NCBI RefSeq assembly: GCF_036924535.1
Contig: NZ_JAZHRT010000001.1
Coordinates: 4,278,001-4,342,000 of the forward strand
DNA: 64,000 nt
DNA from: Bradyrhizobium sp. AZCC 2262
Lineage (GTDB): Bacteria; Pseudomonadota; Alphaproteobacteria; Rhizobiales; Xanthobacteraceae
Direction: 5' to 3'
Made by a program: the position numbers and the translations under genes. This document shows positions 43,435-54,670 of the stretch, one piece after another; position 1 is the first letter of the stretch, and every line of letters starts with the position of its first letter. A model generated the notes under the pieces. The model saw nothing but the letters and a program-made list of their open reading frames with translations. It searched no databases and had not been told where the DNA came from.

Positions 43435-45099
43435 TCAGCCCGCCAAACCGTAGACCGCAATCGCATTCGCGCTCGACACCAGACCGCTTTCGACGTCGTC
43501 TTGCACGCTCGCCGCCGCGCGCTGCTTCGGGTCGCCGATGCCGGCGCCGCCGGGCGTCAACACCACCAGCCGATCGTCCGGCGGCACGGTCTGAAAGCCC
43601 TTGCCGCGCAGCTTCTGTCCCGACTTCAGCCCGACATAGCCGGCTTCGCCGTCGCAGCCGCCGTCACGGCCGCGGGGCGGATGATCGATGCGGTCGAAGG
43701 CGGCCAGGATGTCGAACGGCGCATCGACGCCGCTGCCGACTTCGATGATCTGGCCGAGACCGCCGCGGGTGCGGCCGGCGCCGCCCGAATCCGGTCGCAG
43801 CTCCTTGCGCCAGAAGATCAACGGCGTCTGCGTCTCCGCGATCTCGACGGGCGTGCCGCGGACGCCGCTGGGATAGGCGGTAGCCGACAATCCATCCTTG
43901 GCAAAACGCGCGCCGGTGCCGCCGTTGCTCGTCACCGCCATCGAGAATCCGTAATTGCCGCCGGCACCGCTGCGCGTCTGTCCGCGCACATTGAGATTCC
44001 ACAGGCAGGACGTGCCTTCGGCAGGCACCCGCTCGGGAATGATCTGACGCAGGCAGCCGAACACCACGTCGGGCAGCATCTGGCCGATGACATGGCGCGA
44101 CGCCACCGGCGCCGGCTTCGGCGCATGGAGGATCGTGCCCGCAGGCGCCGAGACAGTCAGTGGCGAAAGCGAGCCGGCATTGTTCGGGATATGTGAGGCC
44201 ACCACGCAGCCGAGGCCGAACACGGTGTAAGCGGTAGTGTAGGAAAGCGGCACGTTGATGCCGAACTTCGAGGCGCCCGAGGTGCCGTCGAAGTCGACGT
44301 GAATACCCGCTTCCGAAATCGTCAGTGTCGCCGCGAGCGTGACCGGCGCATCATAGCCATCGACGATCATGCTGTTGCGCCAGACGCCCTTCGGGAGCTT
44401 TCCGATCTCGGCCAGCACGGCGTCCCGCGAGCGGTCACAGATGAAATCGCCAAGCATATCGAGAGAATCGATCTCGAATTCACGCATCATCTCGACAAGG
44501 CGCTGGCAGCCGACATCGTTGCAGCCGGCTAGAGAATAGGTGTCGCCTTCGGTGTCGATCGGCAGACGCGTGTTGCTGCGGATCATCGCCATCAGCGTCT
44601 CATTGACGACGCCCTGATCGATCAGCTTCAGCATCGGGATGTAGAGCCCCTCCATGAACACGTCGGTGGCATCAGGCCCGAAACCGATCCCGCCGATATC
44701 CATCAAATGGCTGGTGCAGGAAAACAGCGCGACCGGCTTGCCGTCCTTGAAGCAGGGCGTGGTGACGACGAAGTCATTGAGATGGCCGGTCCCCATCCAG
44801 GGATCGTTGGTGATGTAGGCGTCGCCCGGCTTCATCGTCTCGATCGGGAAATGCGCGATGAAATGCTTGACCGACTCGGCCATGGAATTGACGTGGCCCG
44901 GCGTACCCGTCACGGCCTGCGCCAGCATACGTCCCTTGAGGTCGAACACACCGGCAGAGAGGTCGCCGCATTCGCGCACGATCGGGCTGAAGGCCGTGCG
45001 CAGCAGCACCTGCGCTTGCTCTTCGACCACGGCGATCAGCCGGTGCCACATGATCTGCAGATCGATCAGGCCCGCGCCGCTTGGTTCATTCATGGTCAT
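43435..45099 (-). CDS. Hydantoinase B/oxoprolinase-type subunit (HyuB)
   Basis: A 554-residue HyuB-type protein. Marker segments are AFSPIVRECGDLSAGVFD near the N-terminus, DAYITNDPWMGTGHLND with likely metal ligands, HLMDIGGIGFG and RGGLGQIIEVGSG near the C-terminus. It works with the HyuA-type ATPase subunit to open cyclic amides (N-methylhydantoin or 5-oxoproline type) or to carboxylate ketones (acetone carboxylase relatives). The start at 45099 overlaps the HyuA stop by four bases. It is followed by the TRAP transporter genes. Confidence 0.93.
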   Translation of the reverse strand: MTMNEPSGAGLIDLQIMWHRLIAVVEEQAQVLLRTAFSPIVRECGDLSAGVFDLKGRMLAQAVTGTPGHVNSMAESVKHFIAHFPIETMKPGDAYITNDPWMGTGHLNDFVVTTPCFKDGKPVALFSCTSHLMDIGGIGFGPDATDVFMEGLYIPMLKLIDQGVVNETLMAMIRSNTRLPIDTEGDTYSLAGCNDVGCQRLVEMMREFEIDSLDMLGDFICDRSRDAVLAEIGKLPKGVWRNSMIVDGYDAPVTLAATLTISEAGIHVDFDGTSGASKFGINVPLSYTTAYTVFGLGCVVASHIPNNAGSLSPLTVSAPAGTILHAPKPAPVASRHVIGQMLPDVVFGCLRQIIPERVPAEGTSCLWNLNVRGQTRSGAGGNYGFSMAVTSNGGTGARFAKDGLSATAYPSGVRGTPVEIAETQTPLIFWRKELRPDSGGAGRTRGGLGQIIEVGSGVDAPFDILAAFDRIDHPPRGRDGGCDGEAGYVGLKSGQKLRGKGFQTVPPDDRLVVLTPGGAGIGDPKQRAAASVQDDVESGLVSSANAIAVYGLAG

Positions 45100-47180
45100 G
45101 CCGCCTTCCGTTCCATGACGATGCTGCCGGCGCCGTCGATATGAGCGTCGAAGTTCGTCGAGACGAATGTCGATGTCTCGTCTTCCGCAATCACGGCGGG
45201 TCCCGCGATGGTCGCCCCCGGCGTCATCTGGTCGCGGTGATACAGTGGAATTTCGACGACCTTCCCCGCGCGGCCATCGAAAAACTTGCGGCTGCCCGCG
45301 GCCTTTCCGGCCGGCTTGCGCGTCACCTCGGCAACGCGCGGCGGGTTGCGTGGCTCGGTGGTCGCGAGTACCGACCAGCTCAGCACCTCGATCGCAGCAC
45401 CCGGAATCGACCGCTCGAACAAGGCCGCATAATCCGTCTCGAAGGCCTGGCGCAGGCCTGCGAGATCCGCGGCCGTCAACCGCCGGTTAAGCAGCTCGAT
45501 CGTGATCTCGTGTCCCTGTCCGACATACCGCATGAAGGCGGCGCGTCGTTCGCGCACCGGCGCACCGGCGGCGCCGGGCTCGACCAAAGCGCGCGCCTCG
45601 GTCGCCATCTCATCTAGCAGGTCGGACACAGCGGCGACATCGAACGCATCGAGCCTGGCATGACGGCTGCGCACAAGCTCATAGGCGATGGGCGCGGCAA
45701 GAAATCCGACGGCCGAGCCGACCCCGGCATTGGACGGTACAATCACGCGCGAGACGCCGATCTTCTCGGCGACGCGGGCCGCGTGCAATGGTGCGGCGCC
45801 GCCGAAAGCGATCAGGGTGTGCTGGCCAACGACGGCGCCACGCTCGACCGCATGCACGCGGGCAGCGCTCGCCATATTCTCGCACACCACCTCATGCACG
45901 GCGTAAGCCGACGTTTCCGCCGACAGTCCCAGCGGTTCGCCAATGTCGCGCAACAAGGCCTGTCTGGACAGTTCGGCGCTAAGCTTGATGGTCCCGCCTG
46001 CGAATGCGTCGGGATCGATCTTGCCGAGCGCAACATCCGCATCGGTCACGGCGGGGCGTTGACCGCCGCGGCCGTAGCAGGCCGGGCCCGGCTCGGATGA
46101 CGCGCTCTCCGGGCCGACCGTGACACGCTTCAGGGCGTCAACCCGCGCGATCGAGCCGCCGCCGGCACCGATCTCGACCATCTCGATCACGGGAATGCGC
46201 ACCGGCAGCCCCGACCCTTTCAGGAACCGGGCGGCGCGATCGACCTCGAACACGCGCGAGGTTTCGGGCTGATACTTCTCGATCAGGCAGATTTTTGCGG
46301 TGGTGCCGCCCATGTCGAAGGACAGCACCCTGCTCTCGCCGAGACGCGCGGCGATCTGCGCCGCGAAAATCGCACCGCCTGCCGGCCCCGATTCGACCAG
46401 GCGCACCGGAAAGCGCCGCGCGATCTCGATCGAGGTGACGCCCCCGCCCGAGGTCACAAGATAGATGGCGCCGCGAAACTGTTCGACCTGCAGCCCCTCG
46501 GCCATGCGTGCGAGATAGCCGTCGATCAACGGCTGCACATAGGCATTGGCCACCGCAGTCGAGGTCCGCTCGTATTCGCGTATTTCGGGGCACACCGCCG
46601 ACGACAACGTGACCCAGATATTAGGCATTTCCTCTTTCAGGATCGCGGCGGCGCGCCGCTCGTGCTCGGGATTGGCATAGGAGTGAAGGAAGGCGAAGGC
46701 TATGCTTTCCACATTCTGCGCGCGTAGCTCGGGCACGAGTGCACGCACAGCGGCTTCGTCGAGCGGCAATCGCACCGCGCCTTGCGCATCGATGCGCTCG
46801 GGGACCGTGAAACGCAGGGCGCGCGGCGCCAGCGGCTTCGGCTTGTCGATCGCAAGATCGTATTGATCGTAACGGCTTTCGGTACCGATATCGAGCACAT
46901 CGCGGAAACCTTGCGTGGCGACAAGCGCCGTCTTCGCGCCGCGACGTTCGATGATGGCGTTGGTCGCAAGCGTCGTGCCGTGAATAAAGACATCGATGTC
47001 GCATATGTGGGCGCGCGCGTCGGCCAGAATGAGACGCATCCCGTCCAGCACCGCTTGCTCCGGTCGCGTGGGCGTCGTCAGCACCTTGCGCGTCCTGCGA
47101 TCCTGGCCCATGTCCAAGACGATATCCGTGAATGTGCCTCCGATATCGACCGCAAGCCGCACTTCGGCTCCCTCAAGCAT
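45096..47180 (-). CDS. Hydantoinase A/oxoprolinase-type ATP-dependent subunit (HyuA)
   Basis: A 694-residue HyuA-type protein. It opens with VRLAVDIGGTFTDIVLD (phosphate loop), then FIHGTTLATNAIIERRGAKTAL, then VLSFDMGGTTAKICLIE and AGGGSIARVD in the second half, and the C-terminal extension that the short homologue at 38.8 kb lacks. It would use ATP to activate a cyclic amide for the HyuB subunit. I start it at the ATG at 47180, eight bases after GGAGG; a longer frame adds 19 residues without family sequence. The nearest upstream gene is the PLP enzyme, 230 bases away. Confidence 0.92.
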   Translation of the reverse strand: MLEGAEVRLAVDIGGTFTDIVLDMGQDRRTRKVLTTPTRPEQAVLDGMRLILADARAHICDIDVFIHGTTLATNAIIERRGAKTALVATQGFRDVLDIGTESRYDQYDLAIDKPKPLAPRALRFTVPERIDAQGAVRLPLDEAAVRALVPELRAQNVESIAFAFLHSYANPEHERRAAAILKEEMPNIWVTLSSAVCPEIREYERTSTAVANAYVQPLIDGYLARMAEGLQVEQFRGAIYLVTSGGGVTSIEIARRFPVRLVESGPAGGAIFAAQIAARLGESRVLSFDMGGTTAKICLIEKYQPETSRVFEVDRAARFLKGSGLPVRIPVIEMVEIGAGGGSIARVDALKRVTVGPESASSEPGPACYGRGGQRPAVTDADVALGKIDPDAFAGGTIKLSAELSRQALLRDIGEPLGLSAETSAYAVHEVVCENMASAARVHAVERGAVVGQHTLIAFGGAAPLHAARVAEKIGVSRVIVPSNAGVGSAVGFLAAPIAYELVRSRHARLDAFDVAAVSDLLDEMATEARALVEPGAAGAPVRERRAAFMRYVGQGHEITIELLNRRLTAADLAGLRQAFETDYAALFERSIPGAAIEVLSWSVLATTEPRNPPRVAEVTRKPAGKAAGSRKFFDGRAGKVVEIPLYHRDQMTPGATIAGPAVIAEDETSTFVSTNFDAHIDGAGSIVMERKAA

Positions 47181-47264
47181 TCCAAAACCTCCGCGTGCTG
47201 ACCGACGAACTGTAGCCAAATGTTCAGCAATTTCCATGCCATTGACTGCGCCCGCGGAGACGTG

Positions 47265-47282
47265 CCCGGCTATTTTGCCGGG
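47265..47282. terminator. Hairpin between PLP-enzyme gene and hyuA-type gene
   Basis: CCCGGC and GCCGGG pair around a TATTTT loop at 47265-47282, and the stem can be extended by up to three more pairs. It lies between two minus-strand genes and could end the hut/PLP transcript or act as an operator. There is no T-run, so the terminator reading is uncertain. Confidence 0.4.
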
Positions 47283-47410
47283 TACCTATGCAGGGCACCT
47301 TTGACGAATTCGCGCTGCTTGGCCCAGCAACTGCTGCGCTCGCAAGCACATCGCCACATTTTCGTCATCGAGAGAAATATCAGGCGCCGATGGGCCCACC
47401 CGGGCCGCAG

Positions 47411-48694
47411 CTATGCCTCATTCAAAGCCTGCGCGATGTCTGCGATTAGATCAGACGGGTGCTCGATGCCGATCGACAGTCGGATCGTGGAGTCGAGAAC
47501 GCCGATCTTTTGGCGGATGTCGGCCGGAACGCCCGAGTGGGTCATGGTGGCCGGCAGACTGGCAAGAGACTCCGTGCCGCCCAGGCTCACCGCCAGCTTG
47601 AAGATTTGCAGCGCATTCAGAAATCGCGACGCCGCCTCCTGGCCGCCGACAATGTCGAACGAAAACGTGGAGCCCGCACCAAGGCATTGTCTCGCGAACA
47701 GACGGCCGGCTTGAGAGGCTCCGTCGTGATGAGCGAGGTAGTGAACCCTCTCCACCTTGTCGTGGTCGCGCAAATAGTCTGCCACGAGCCGCGCATTCTG
47801 GTTCGCCCTTTCCATCCGCAAGCTCAGCGTTTCGAGCGAGCGGCCGAGCATCCAGCAGGAATGAGGATCCAGTTGGGTGCCGATCGCGCCTCGCAACGCC
47901 TTGATGTCTTTCATGAGGGCCTTTGAGCCGAGCGCCGCGCCGGCGATCAGGTCGGAATGACCGCCGACATACTTGGTCAGCGAGTACAGCGAAAGATCCG
48001 CGCCATGTTCGATCGGCCGCTGAAACACCGGCCCTAGCAGCGTATTGTCACAGGCGACGATCGGCACGTGGTCCTGCGCCTCGCCGATGTTGTCGGCGAT
48101 GCGGCGGACCATCGCGATATCGACGAGCCCGTTGGTGGGATTTGCCGGGGTTTCGATGAGAATCATCGCAACCCGCCCCTTTTGCATGGCGTCGTCGCCC
48201 GCCAGTTCGACAGCGGCTTCGTCGATGCCGTCGGCAAAGCCCACCGCGCTGATCGAGAAGCCGGCAAGCGTTTTCGCCAGCAGCGTTTCGGTGCCACCAT
48301 AGAGCGGCTGCGAATGCAGGATCACGTCGCCCGGCCGTGCGAACGCGAGAATCGTGGTCGCAATCGCCGACATCCCGGACGAGAACAGCGCACAGGACTC
48401 TGCGCGCTCGTAGACGGCGAGCCTGTCTTCGACAATCTCGCTGTTGGGATGATTGAACCGCGAATAGACCAGGCCCGCGCCCATCCCTTCCGGAGGCTCG
48501 CGTCGGCCCGAAACGTAATCGAAGAAGTCCTGCCCGTCTTCGGCGGTCCTGAAGACGAAGGTCGACGTCAGGAAAACCGGTGGTTTGACGGCTCCTTCCG
48601 ACAGTTGCGGATCGTAGCCGTAGTTCAGCATCAGCGTTTCGGGATGCAGCACGTGGTTGCCGATGTGGGTCTTCGACGGAAACGGTTTCACCAT
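47411..48694 (-). CDS. Cys/Met metabolism PLP-dependent enzyme
   Basis: A 427-residue fold-type I PLP enzyme of the cystathionine gamma-synthase/methionine gamma-lyase family. The lysine for PLP is in [12 protein letters not shown], the N-terminal segment has [14 protein letters not shown], and [19 protein letters not shown] and [10 protein letters not shown] are family marks. It should cleave or exchange the gamma substituent of homoserine, methionine or cystathionine; the exact reaction cannot be chosen by eye. It begins 70 bases after hutU on the same strand, so it may be transcribed with the hut genes although it has no obvious part in histidine breakdown. Confidence 0.9.
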   Translation of the reverse strand: MVKPFPSKTHIGNHVLHPETLMLNYGYDPQLSEGAVKPPVFLTSTFVFRTAEDGQDFFDYVSGRREPPEGMGAGLVYSRFNHPNSEIVEDRLAVYERAESCALFSSGMSAIATTILAFARPGDVILHSQPLYGGTETLLAKTLAGFSISAVGFADGIDEAAVELAGDDAMQKGRVAMILIETPANPTNGLVDIAMVRRIADNIGEAQDHVPIVACDNTLLGPVFQRPIEHGADLSLYSLTKYVGGHSDLIAGAALGSKALMKDIKALRGAIGTQLDPHSCWMLGRSLETLSLRMERANQNARLVADYLRDHDKVERVHYLAHHDGASQAGRLFARQCLGAGSTFSFDIVGGQEAASRFLNALQIFKLAVSLGGTESLASLPATMTHSGVPADIRQKIGVLDSTIRLSIGIEHPSDLIADIAQALNEA

Positions 48695-48764
48695 GGCCTC
48701 TCTCGCTGTCTTGAGGGACGCTCAAACCCGGTGCGCACCAATGGCGCTATAAATCTCCAGTGCG

Positions 48765-50435
48765 TTACGGCGCCAGACTGGGCAGATCGAGCCCGTTGGC
48801 ACGGGCGCATTCTATCGCAGATTCGTAGCCCGCGTCGGCGTGACGCATGACCCCCGTCGCCGGGTCGTTCCAAAGCACCCGCTCGATACGGCGTGCAGCC
48901 TCCGGCGTTCCGTCGGCGACAATCACCATGCCGGCGTGCTGCGAATAGCCGATGCCGACGCCGCCGCCGTGATGCAGCGAGACCCACGTCGCCCCGCTGG
49001 CACAGTTGAGCAACGCATTGATGAGCGGCCAGTCGGACACCGCGTCCGAGCCGTCGCGCATCGCTTCGGTCTCGCGGTTCGGGCTTGCAACAGAGCCGCT
49101 GTCGAGATGATCGCGCCCGATCACGATCGGCGCCTTCAGTTCGCCGCGCGCCACCATTTCATTGAACGCCAGTCCCAGCCGGTGGCGATCGCCAAGGCCA
49201 ACCCAGCAGATCCGCGCCGGCAGCCCCTGGAACTTGATCCGCGCCTTCGCCATGTCGAGCCAGTTGTGAAGGTGTTTGTCGTCGGGCATCAGTTCCTTGA
49301 CCTTGGCGTCGGTCCGAAAGATGTCTTCGGGATCTCCTGAGAGCGCCGCCCACCGGAATGGCCCGACGCCGCGGCAGAACAGCGGGCGTATGTAGGCCGG
49401 AACGAAGCCTGGGAAGTCGAACGCGTTTTTCAATCCCATGTCCTTCGCCATCTGGCGGATGTTGTTGCCGTAGTCGAGCGTGGGAATGCCTTGGGCATGA
49501 AAATCCAGCATGGCCTGGACATGGCCGACGATGGAAGTCTTGGCTGCCGCTTCAACCGCCTTCGGATCGGCGTTGCGCCTCAACTCCCACTCTGCGAGTG
49601 TCCATCCCTTCGGCAAATAGCCGTTGATCGGATCGTGCGCGCTGGTCTGGTCGGTGACGATGTCCGGCTTCACGCCGCGACGCACCAGCTCGGGAAAAAT
49701 ATCGGCGGCATTGCCGAGCAAACCGACTGAGACCGGTTTCCCGCTCTGCGCCGCCTCCGCCATGATCGCGAGCGCCTCATCGAGCGTGCTCGCTTGCCGA
49801 TCGAGATAACCGGTACGCAGCCGCATTTCGATGCGGCTCGGCTGGCACTCGATCGCAAGCATCGACGCTCCGGCCATCGTCGCGGCAAGGGGCTGAGCGC
49901 CACCCATGCCGCCGAGCCCTGCCGTCAGGATCCACTTGCCCGCGAGGCTGCCGCCGTAATGACGTCGCCCTACCTCGACGAACGTTTCATATGTCCCCTG
50001 CACGATGCCCTGACTGCCGATGTAGATCCACGAGCCGGCCGTCATCTGACCGAACATCATCAACCCCTGCTTGTCCAGTTCGTTGAAGTGATCGAGCGTC
50101 GCCCAGTGCGGCACCAGGTTCGAATTCGCGATCAGCACGCGCGGTGCGTCGGGGTGGGTGCGGAAAATTCCAACCGGCTTGCCCGACTGCACCACTAGTG
50201 TCTGATCGGCGTCGAGCTTGCGCAATGAGGCAACGATCCGGTCAAAACTGTCCCAGTCGCGGGCTGCGCGGCCGATACCGCCATAGACGACAAGTTCGCT
50301 CGGCCGTTCGGCAACATCAGGGTCGAGATTGTTCATCAGCATCCGGAGCGGCGCTTCCGTCAACCAGCTGTTGGCGCTGATCTCGGACCCGCGGGGCGCG
50401 CGGATCGTACGCTCGTTGTCCAGTCGGCGGTTCAT
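48765..50435 (-). CDS. hutU: Urocanate hydratase
   Basis: A 556-residue urocanase of normal length. The NAD-binding stretch [18 protein letters not shown] and the conserved [20 protein letters not shown] and [17 protein letters not shown] are all present. It converts urocanate to imidazolonepropionate, the second step of histidine breakdown, in the cytoplasm. Its ATG at 50435 overlaps the hutH stop by four bases, so it is the third gene of the hutI-hutH-hutU operon. Confidence 0.97.
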   Translation of the reverse strand: MNRRLDNERTIRAPRGSEISANSWLTEAPLRMLMNNLDPDVAERPSELVVYGGIGRAARDWDSFDRIVASLRKLDADQTLVVQSGKPVGIFRTHPDAPRVLIANSNLVPHWATLDHFNELDKQGLMMFGQMTAGSWIYIGSQGIVQGTYETFVEVGRRHYGGSLAGKWILTAGLGGMGGAQPLAATMAGASMLAIECQPSRIEMRLRTGYLDRQASTLDEALAIMAEAAQSGKPVSVGLLGNAADIFPELVRRGVKPDIVTDQTSAHDPINGYLPKGWTLAEWELRRNADPKAVEAAAKTSIVGHVQAMLDFHAQGIPTLDYGNNIRQMAKDMGLKNAFDFPGFVPAYIRPLFCRGVGPFRWAALSGDPEDIFRTDAKVKELMPDDKHLHNWLDMAKARIKFQGLPARICWVGLGDRHRLGLAFNEMVARGELKAPIVIGRDHLDSGSVASPNRETEAMRDGSDAVSDWPLINALLNCASGATWVSLHHGGGVGIGYSQHAGMVIVADGTPEAARRIERVLWNDPATGVMRHADAGYESAIECARANGLDLPSLAP

Positions 50436-52009
50436 GACAGATGACCTCTCTCGGCAAATATTGGAAACGGGTTGTTCTTGAGCACCGACGTCGCGGCGGC
50501 CGGCAAGGTGCCGGCTGCGACCAGCGCCGTTGCCTTTGCGAGATCGTCGGCCATATAGCGATCGCCACCTAGCGCCGGCACCTGTCCGCGCAACACCGCA
50601 ATGACCGCGGCAAGCGCGGGGCTGGTCGTGTGTGGCGCGCGCAGCCCAATGCCTTGCGCCGCAACCAGCAGTTCAATGCCGAGAATGGCGGCAAGATTGT
50701 CCGCCATGTCAGACAAACGGCGCGCCGCGTGCGCGGCCATCGACACATGATCTTCCTGGTTGGCGCTGGTCGGCGTCGAATCGATCGAGCAGGCCGCGGC
50801 GCGTTGCTTGTTCTCGGCATAGAGCGCTGCCGCCGTCACCTCCGCAATCATGAAGCCGGAGTTGAGGCCGGGATCGGGCGTCAGGAACGGCGGCAGGCCA
50901 AAATTCAGCGCGGGGTCGACCAGTGTGGCGATGCGCCGTTCGCTGATCGCGCCAATCTCGGACAGCGCCAATGCGATCTGGTCGGCTGCGAATGCGACCG
51001 GCTCGGCGTGGAAATTTCCACCCGAGACGATCTCGCCGCTCTCGACCAGCACCAGCGGATTGTCCGTCACGGCGTTGGCCTCGGTCGTCAGCGTGTGGGC
51101 GGCCTGCATCAACAGGTCAAGCGCGGCGCCGGCCACTTGCGGCTGACAGCGCAGGCAATAAGGATCCTGCACGCGCTCGTCGCCTTCGAGATGCGACATG
51201 CGGATATCGCTGCCTTCCAGCAACGCCATCAGGGTGACGCCGGCCGCGATTTGTCCGTCATGCCCCCGCAATTGCTGGATTTCCGGACGAAACGGGGCCG
51301 TCGAAGCCATGGCCGCGTCAACCGACAAGGCGCCCGTCACCAGCGCCGTGCAAGCCAGGCCGTGGGCACGCAGCAACCCGGAAATGGCATAGGCCGTCGA
51401 AAATTGCGTACCGTTGATCAACGCCAGGCCTTCCTTCGGCCCCAGCGTGATCGGCGCGAGATTGGCCGCGGCCAGCGCATCGCGGCCCGGCACAGCCTTG
51501 CCGCCGACAAGCGCCTGCCCCTCGCCGATCATGACGGCGGTCATGTGCGCCAGCGGCGCCAGATCGCCGGACGCTCCCACTGACCCCTGCTGCGGCACCA
51601 GAGGACAAACGCCTCGCGCCAGCATGGCCTGAAGTTGCTCGATGATTTCGCGACGCACGCCCGATGCGCCTCGCCCCAACGAAACGACCTTCAGCGCCAT
51701 CATCAGGCGCACGATCGGTTCGGGTGTGGGCGGCCCTACCCCGCAGCAATGCGACACGATGAGGTTGCGCTGGAGCAGCGTCGTCTGATCCGGCGGAATT
51801 CGTTTCGACGCCAGTTTTCCGAACCCAGTATTGATGCCGTAAACCGGCGCCTCGGCACCCGCAGCCTCCGCAACAATGGCCGATGCTGCCTCGACGCGCG
51901 CCCAGAACGATGGATCGAGCACGACGGACGTGCCTGCAAGGACTTGCGCAAATTCGTCGAGGCTGACCGTTCCGGGCGAAACGACAATGGATGCGCCTCG
52001 ATCGCTCAT
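50432..52009 (-). CDS. hutH: Histidine ammonia-lyase
   Basis: A 525-residue lyase. The Ala-Ser-Gly triplet that forms the MIO electrophile is at about residues 146-148 in [12 protein letters not shown], and [12 protein letters not shown] near residue 57 supplies the catalytic tyrosine. It removes ammonia from histidine to give urocanate, the first step of the pathway. I start it at the ATG at 52009, overlapping the hutI stop by four bases; a longer frame runs over hutI. Confidence 0.97.
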   Translation of the reverse strand: MSDRGASIVVSPGTVSLDEFAQVLAGTSVVLDPSFWARVEAASAIVAEAAGAEAPVYGINTGFGKLASKRIPPDQTTLLQRNLIVSHCCGVGPPTPEPIVRLMMALKVVSLGRGASGVRREIIEQLQAMLARGVCPLVPQQGSVGASGDLAPLAHMTAVMIGEGQALVGGKAVPGRDALAAANLAPITLGPKEGLALINGTQFSTAYAISGLLRAHGLACTALVTGALSVDAAMASTAPFRPEIQQLRGHDGQIAAGVTLMALLEGSDIRMSHLEGDERVQDPYCLRCQPQVAGAALDLLMQAAHTLTTEANAVTDNPLVLVESGEIVSGGNFHAEPVAFAADQIALALSEIGAISERRIATLVDPALNFGLPPFLTPDPGLNSGFMIAEVTAAALYAENKQRAAACSIDSTPTSANQEDHVSMAAHAARRLSDMADNLAAILGIELLVAAQGIGLRAPHTTSPALAAVIAVLRGQVPALGGDRYMADDLAKATALVAAGTLPAAATSVLKNNPFPIFAERGHLS

Positions 52010-53220
52010 TGCCCCCTCCACACCCGGCGGTGCAGCGGGTTGAAACCCATCCGGTAAATCAGCTCGGCAGGCCGCTCGATATCCCAGATCGCGAGATCGC
52101 ACCATTTGCCGGCGTCGAGCGTGCCGGCCTCACCGAGAACACCCAGCGCACGCGCACCTTCCCGCGTTACGCCGGCGAGACATTCGGCAACATTCATCCG
52201 GAACAGCGTCGCGCCCATATTCATGGCCAATAGAAGCGACGTCAGCGGTGAGCTGCCAGGATTGCAGTCGGTAGCCAGCGCCATGTTCACGCCGTGGGCA
52301 CGGAACAGCTCGACCGGCGGCTTCATCGTCTCGCGAATGAAATAGAACGCCCCCGGCAACAGCACGGCTACCGTGTTGGCACGCGCCATGGCCGCGACGC
52401 CGGCCTCATCCGTGTGCTCCAGATGATCGGCGGACAAGGCAGAAAATTCCGAAGCAAGCGCTGCTCCGCCGAGATTCGACAGTTGATCCGCGTGCAATTT
52501 GACCGGCAGTCCGAGCGCCTTTGCCGCACGAAACACCCGCACCGTTTGATCGCCAGAGAATGCGATGCCTTCCATGAAAGCGTCGACGGCGTCCGCAAGG
52601 CCGGCCTTCGCCACCGCCGGGAGCATCTCGCGGCAAACAAGATCGATGTATCGATCCTTGTCGCCATCGGCTTCGGGCGGCAGCGCATGCGCGCCAAGAA
52701 ACGACGTCCGGATGCTGACGAGCCGGTTGCGACCCAGCGCGCGTGCGGCTGACAATTGCCGCATCTCGGTTTCCGTATTGAGCCCATAACCGGATTTGAT
52801 CTCGACCGTCGTCACGCCTTCGCCGATCAGGACATCGAGCCGCGGCAGCGCGCCGGCAACGAGTTCAGCCTCGCTGGACGCCCGTGTCGCCGCAACCGTC
52901 GAGACGATGCCGCCGCCCGCCCGCGCGATCTCTTCGTAGCTTGCGCCCTTCAGCCGCAGCTCGAACTCGTGGGCGCGGTTTCCGCCGAAAACCAGATGGG
53001 TATGACAATCGACCAGTCCGGGCGTGATCCACCGGCCGCCGCAATCGATCCGTTCGGCCGCATCGGCGCCAGATGGAAAGTCGGAACGGCTGCCTGCAAA
53101 GGCGATGCGGCCATCCCGCGCAGCGACCACGCCACCCTCGATCACGCCGAGGTCGGGCAAATCCTCCCGAACAGTGGCGAGCCGGGCATTATGCCAGATT
53201 CGATCGAAGCGCTCGGCCAT
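52006..53220 (-). CDS. hutI: Imidazolonepropionase
   Basis: A 404-residue amidohydrolase of the usual HutI length. Zinc-site segments are [38 protein letters not shown] and [11 protein letters not shown]. It opens imidazolonepropionate to formiminoglutamate, the third step. I start it at the ATG at 53220, since the longer frame upstream includes the intergenic operator and unrelated sequence. It is the first gene of the minus-strand hut operon and is divergent from hutF. Confidence 0.96.
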   Translation of the reverse strand: MAERFDRIWHNARLATVREDLPDLGVIEGGVVAARDGRIAFAGSRSDFPSGADAAERIDCGGRWITPGLVDCHTHLVFGGNRAHEFELRLKGASYEEIARAGGGIVSTVAATRASSEAELVAGALPRLDVLIGEGVTTVEIKSGYGLNTETEMRQLSAARALGRNRLVSIRTSFLGAHALPPEADGDKDRYIDLVCREMLPAVAKAGLADAVDAFMEGIAFSGDQTVRVFRAAKALGLPVKLHADQLSNLGGAALASEFSALSADHLEHTDEAGVAAMARANTVAVLLPGAFYFIRETMKPPVELFRAHGVNMALATDCNPGSSPLTSLLLAMNMGATLFRMNVAECLAGVTREGARALGVLGEAGTLDAGKWCDLAIWDIERPAELIYRMGFNPLHRRVWRGQ

Positions 53221-53258
53221 GCAGCATTTTCCCTCAAGGGCGAAAGCTTGACGGGGAT

Positions 53259-53274
53259 ATATGTCTATACATAT
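53259..53274. promoter_or_regulatory. Candidate HutC operator between hutI and hutF
   Basis: ATATGT and ACATAT form a perfect inverted repeat around CTAT, giving a TGTCTATACA core that resembles sites of HutC/GntR-type repressors. It is centred in the 91-base hutI-hutF divergent region, so one bound HutC could silence both operons until urocanate is present. Confidence 0.65.
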
Positions 53275-53311
53275 TATCGTGCCGGTGTTCTGTCCAGCCG
53301 GTTTGGAAAAC

Positions 53312-54670
53312 ATGTCCACTCTGCATTTCGCTTCAGCGCTGCTTCCCTCCGGGTGGGCTGACGATGTGCAGGTGGTTGTGATCGATGGAACCATCACGAA
53401 GGTGACGGCCGGCGTAGCGCCGGGAGCCAACGATGAACGCCACCGACTGGCCATCCCGGGAATAGCGAGCCTGCATAGTCACGCGTTCCAGCGCGGCATG
53501 GCCGGCCTCGCCGAAACACGCGGCAACACCGCAGATACGTTCTGGACATGGCGCGAGACGATGTATCGCTTCGCGCTGGAAATGACCCCCGACGACACCG
53601 AAGCCGTCGCAACGCTGCTCTATGTCGAGATGCTTGAGCAAGGCTACACGCGCGTCGGGGAATTCCATTATCTCCATCATGACCACGATGGCACGCCCTA
53701 CGCCAATCCTGCCGAGATGGCGACACGAATTGCGCGCGCCGCCGAGGTCACCGGCATCGGGCTTACACTGCTGCCGAGTTTTTACGCGCACAGCTCCTTT
53801 GGTGGAGCCGCACCGCATGCCGGCCAGCGTCGGTTCATCTGCTCGATCGATCAGTTCGCCAAGCTGATTGCCGCGACAGAAATGGCCGTCCGCGGATTAC
53901 CCGGGGCCAATGTCGGTATTGCCCCGCACAGCCTGCGCGCCGTGACACCGGACGAATTGGCGGCAATCGCGCCACTCGCCGAAGGTGGGCCGGTTCATAT
54001 CCACGCAGCCGAACAGATCAAAGAAGTCGAGGAATGCATCGCCTGGTCGGGCCGGCGGCCGGTTGAATGGCTGCTCGAACATGCGCCCGTCGATCGGCGC
54101 TGGTGCCTGATCCATACGACCCACACCACTGCGACAGAGATCGCCGCGCTTGCCAGAAGCGGCGCCGTCGCAGGCCTCTGCCCGATTACCGAAGCAAGTC
54201 TCGGCGACGGCATTTTCCCGACCCGTGAATTCGTCGACGCGGGCGGCCGGTTCGGCGTCGGCACGGATTCGAATGTGCTGGTCGGCGTGGCCGACGAACT
54301 GCGTCAGCTCGAATATGGCCAGCGGCTAAAGCATCGGGAGCGCAACGTGTTATCCGGCGGTCCCGGCATTTCGACCGGCCGCGCGCTATTCGACGCTGCT
54401 TTGGCCGGCGGCGCCCAGGCGCTCGCGCAGCCGGTCGTCGGACTCCAGCCGGGTGCACGGGCCGATATCGTCACCCTCGACACCACGCATCCCTCGCTCG
54501 CCGGGCGTCGCGGCGACACCGTCCTTGACGGCTGGATTTTTGCAGCGGGCTCGGGTGCCGTCGATTGTGTGTGGGCGGGCGGAAACAAGATCGTCGAAGG
54601 TGGACGCCACCGGCTCCGCGAGAAGGCGCGCGACGCATTCAACTCAACCGTGCGAAGGCTCGTGGCATGA
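53312..54670 (+). CDS. hutF: Formimidoylglutamate deiminase
   Basis: A 452-residue amidohydrolase of the HutF type. Metal and active-site segments include [50 protein letters not shown] and [11 protein letters not shown]. It removes ammonia from N-formimidoyl-glutamate to give N-formylglutamate, the five-step variant of histidine breakdown. The ATG at 53312 has only a weak ribosome site; an in-frame start at 53261 lies in the operator. It overlaps hutC by four bases. Confidence 0.95.
   Translation: MSTLHFASALLPSGWADDVQVVVIDGTITKVTAGVAPGANDERHRLAIPGIASLHSHAFQRGMAGLAETRGNTADTFWTWRETMYRFALEMTPDDTEAVATLLYVEMLEQGYTRVGEFHYLHHDHDGTPYANPAEMATRIARAAEVTGIGLTLLPSFYAHSSFGGAAPHAGQRRFICSIDQFAKLIAATEMAVRGLPGANVGIAPHSLRAVTPDELAAIAPLAEGGPVHIHAAEQIKEVEECIAWSGRRPVEWLLEHAPVDRRWCLIHTTHTTATEIAALARSGAVAGLCPITEASLGDGIFPTREFVDAGGRFGVGTDSNVLVGVADELRQLEYGQRLKHRERNVLSGGPGISTGRALFDAALAGGAQALAQPVVGLQPGARADIVTLDTTHPSLAGRRGDTVLDGWIFAAGSGAVDCVWAGGNKIVEGGRHRLREKARDAFNSTVRRLVA

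Noticed and set aside
50630..51583. 317-codon plus-strand frame
   Set aside because: Shadow of hutH; the minus strand carries the MIO motif.
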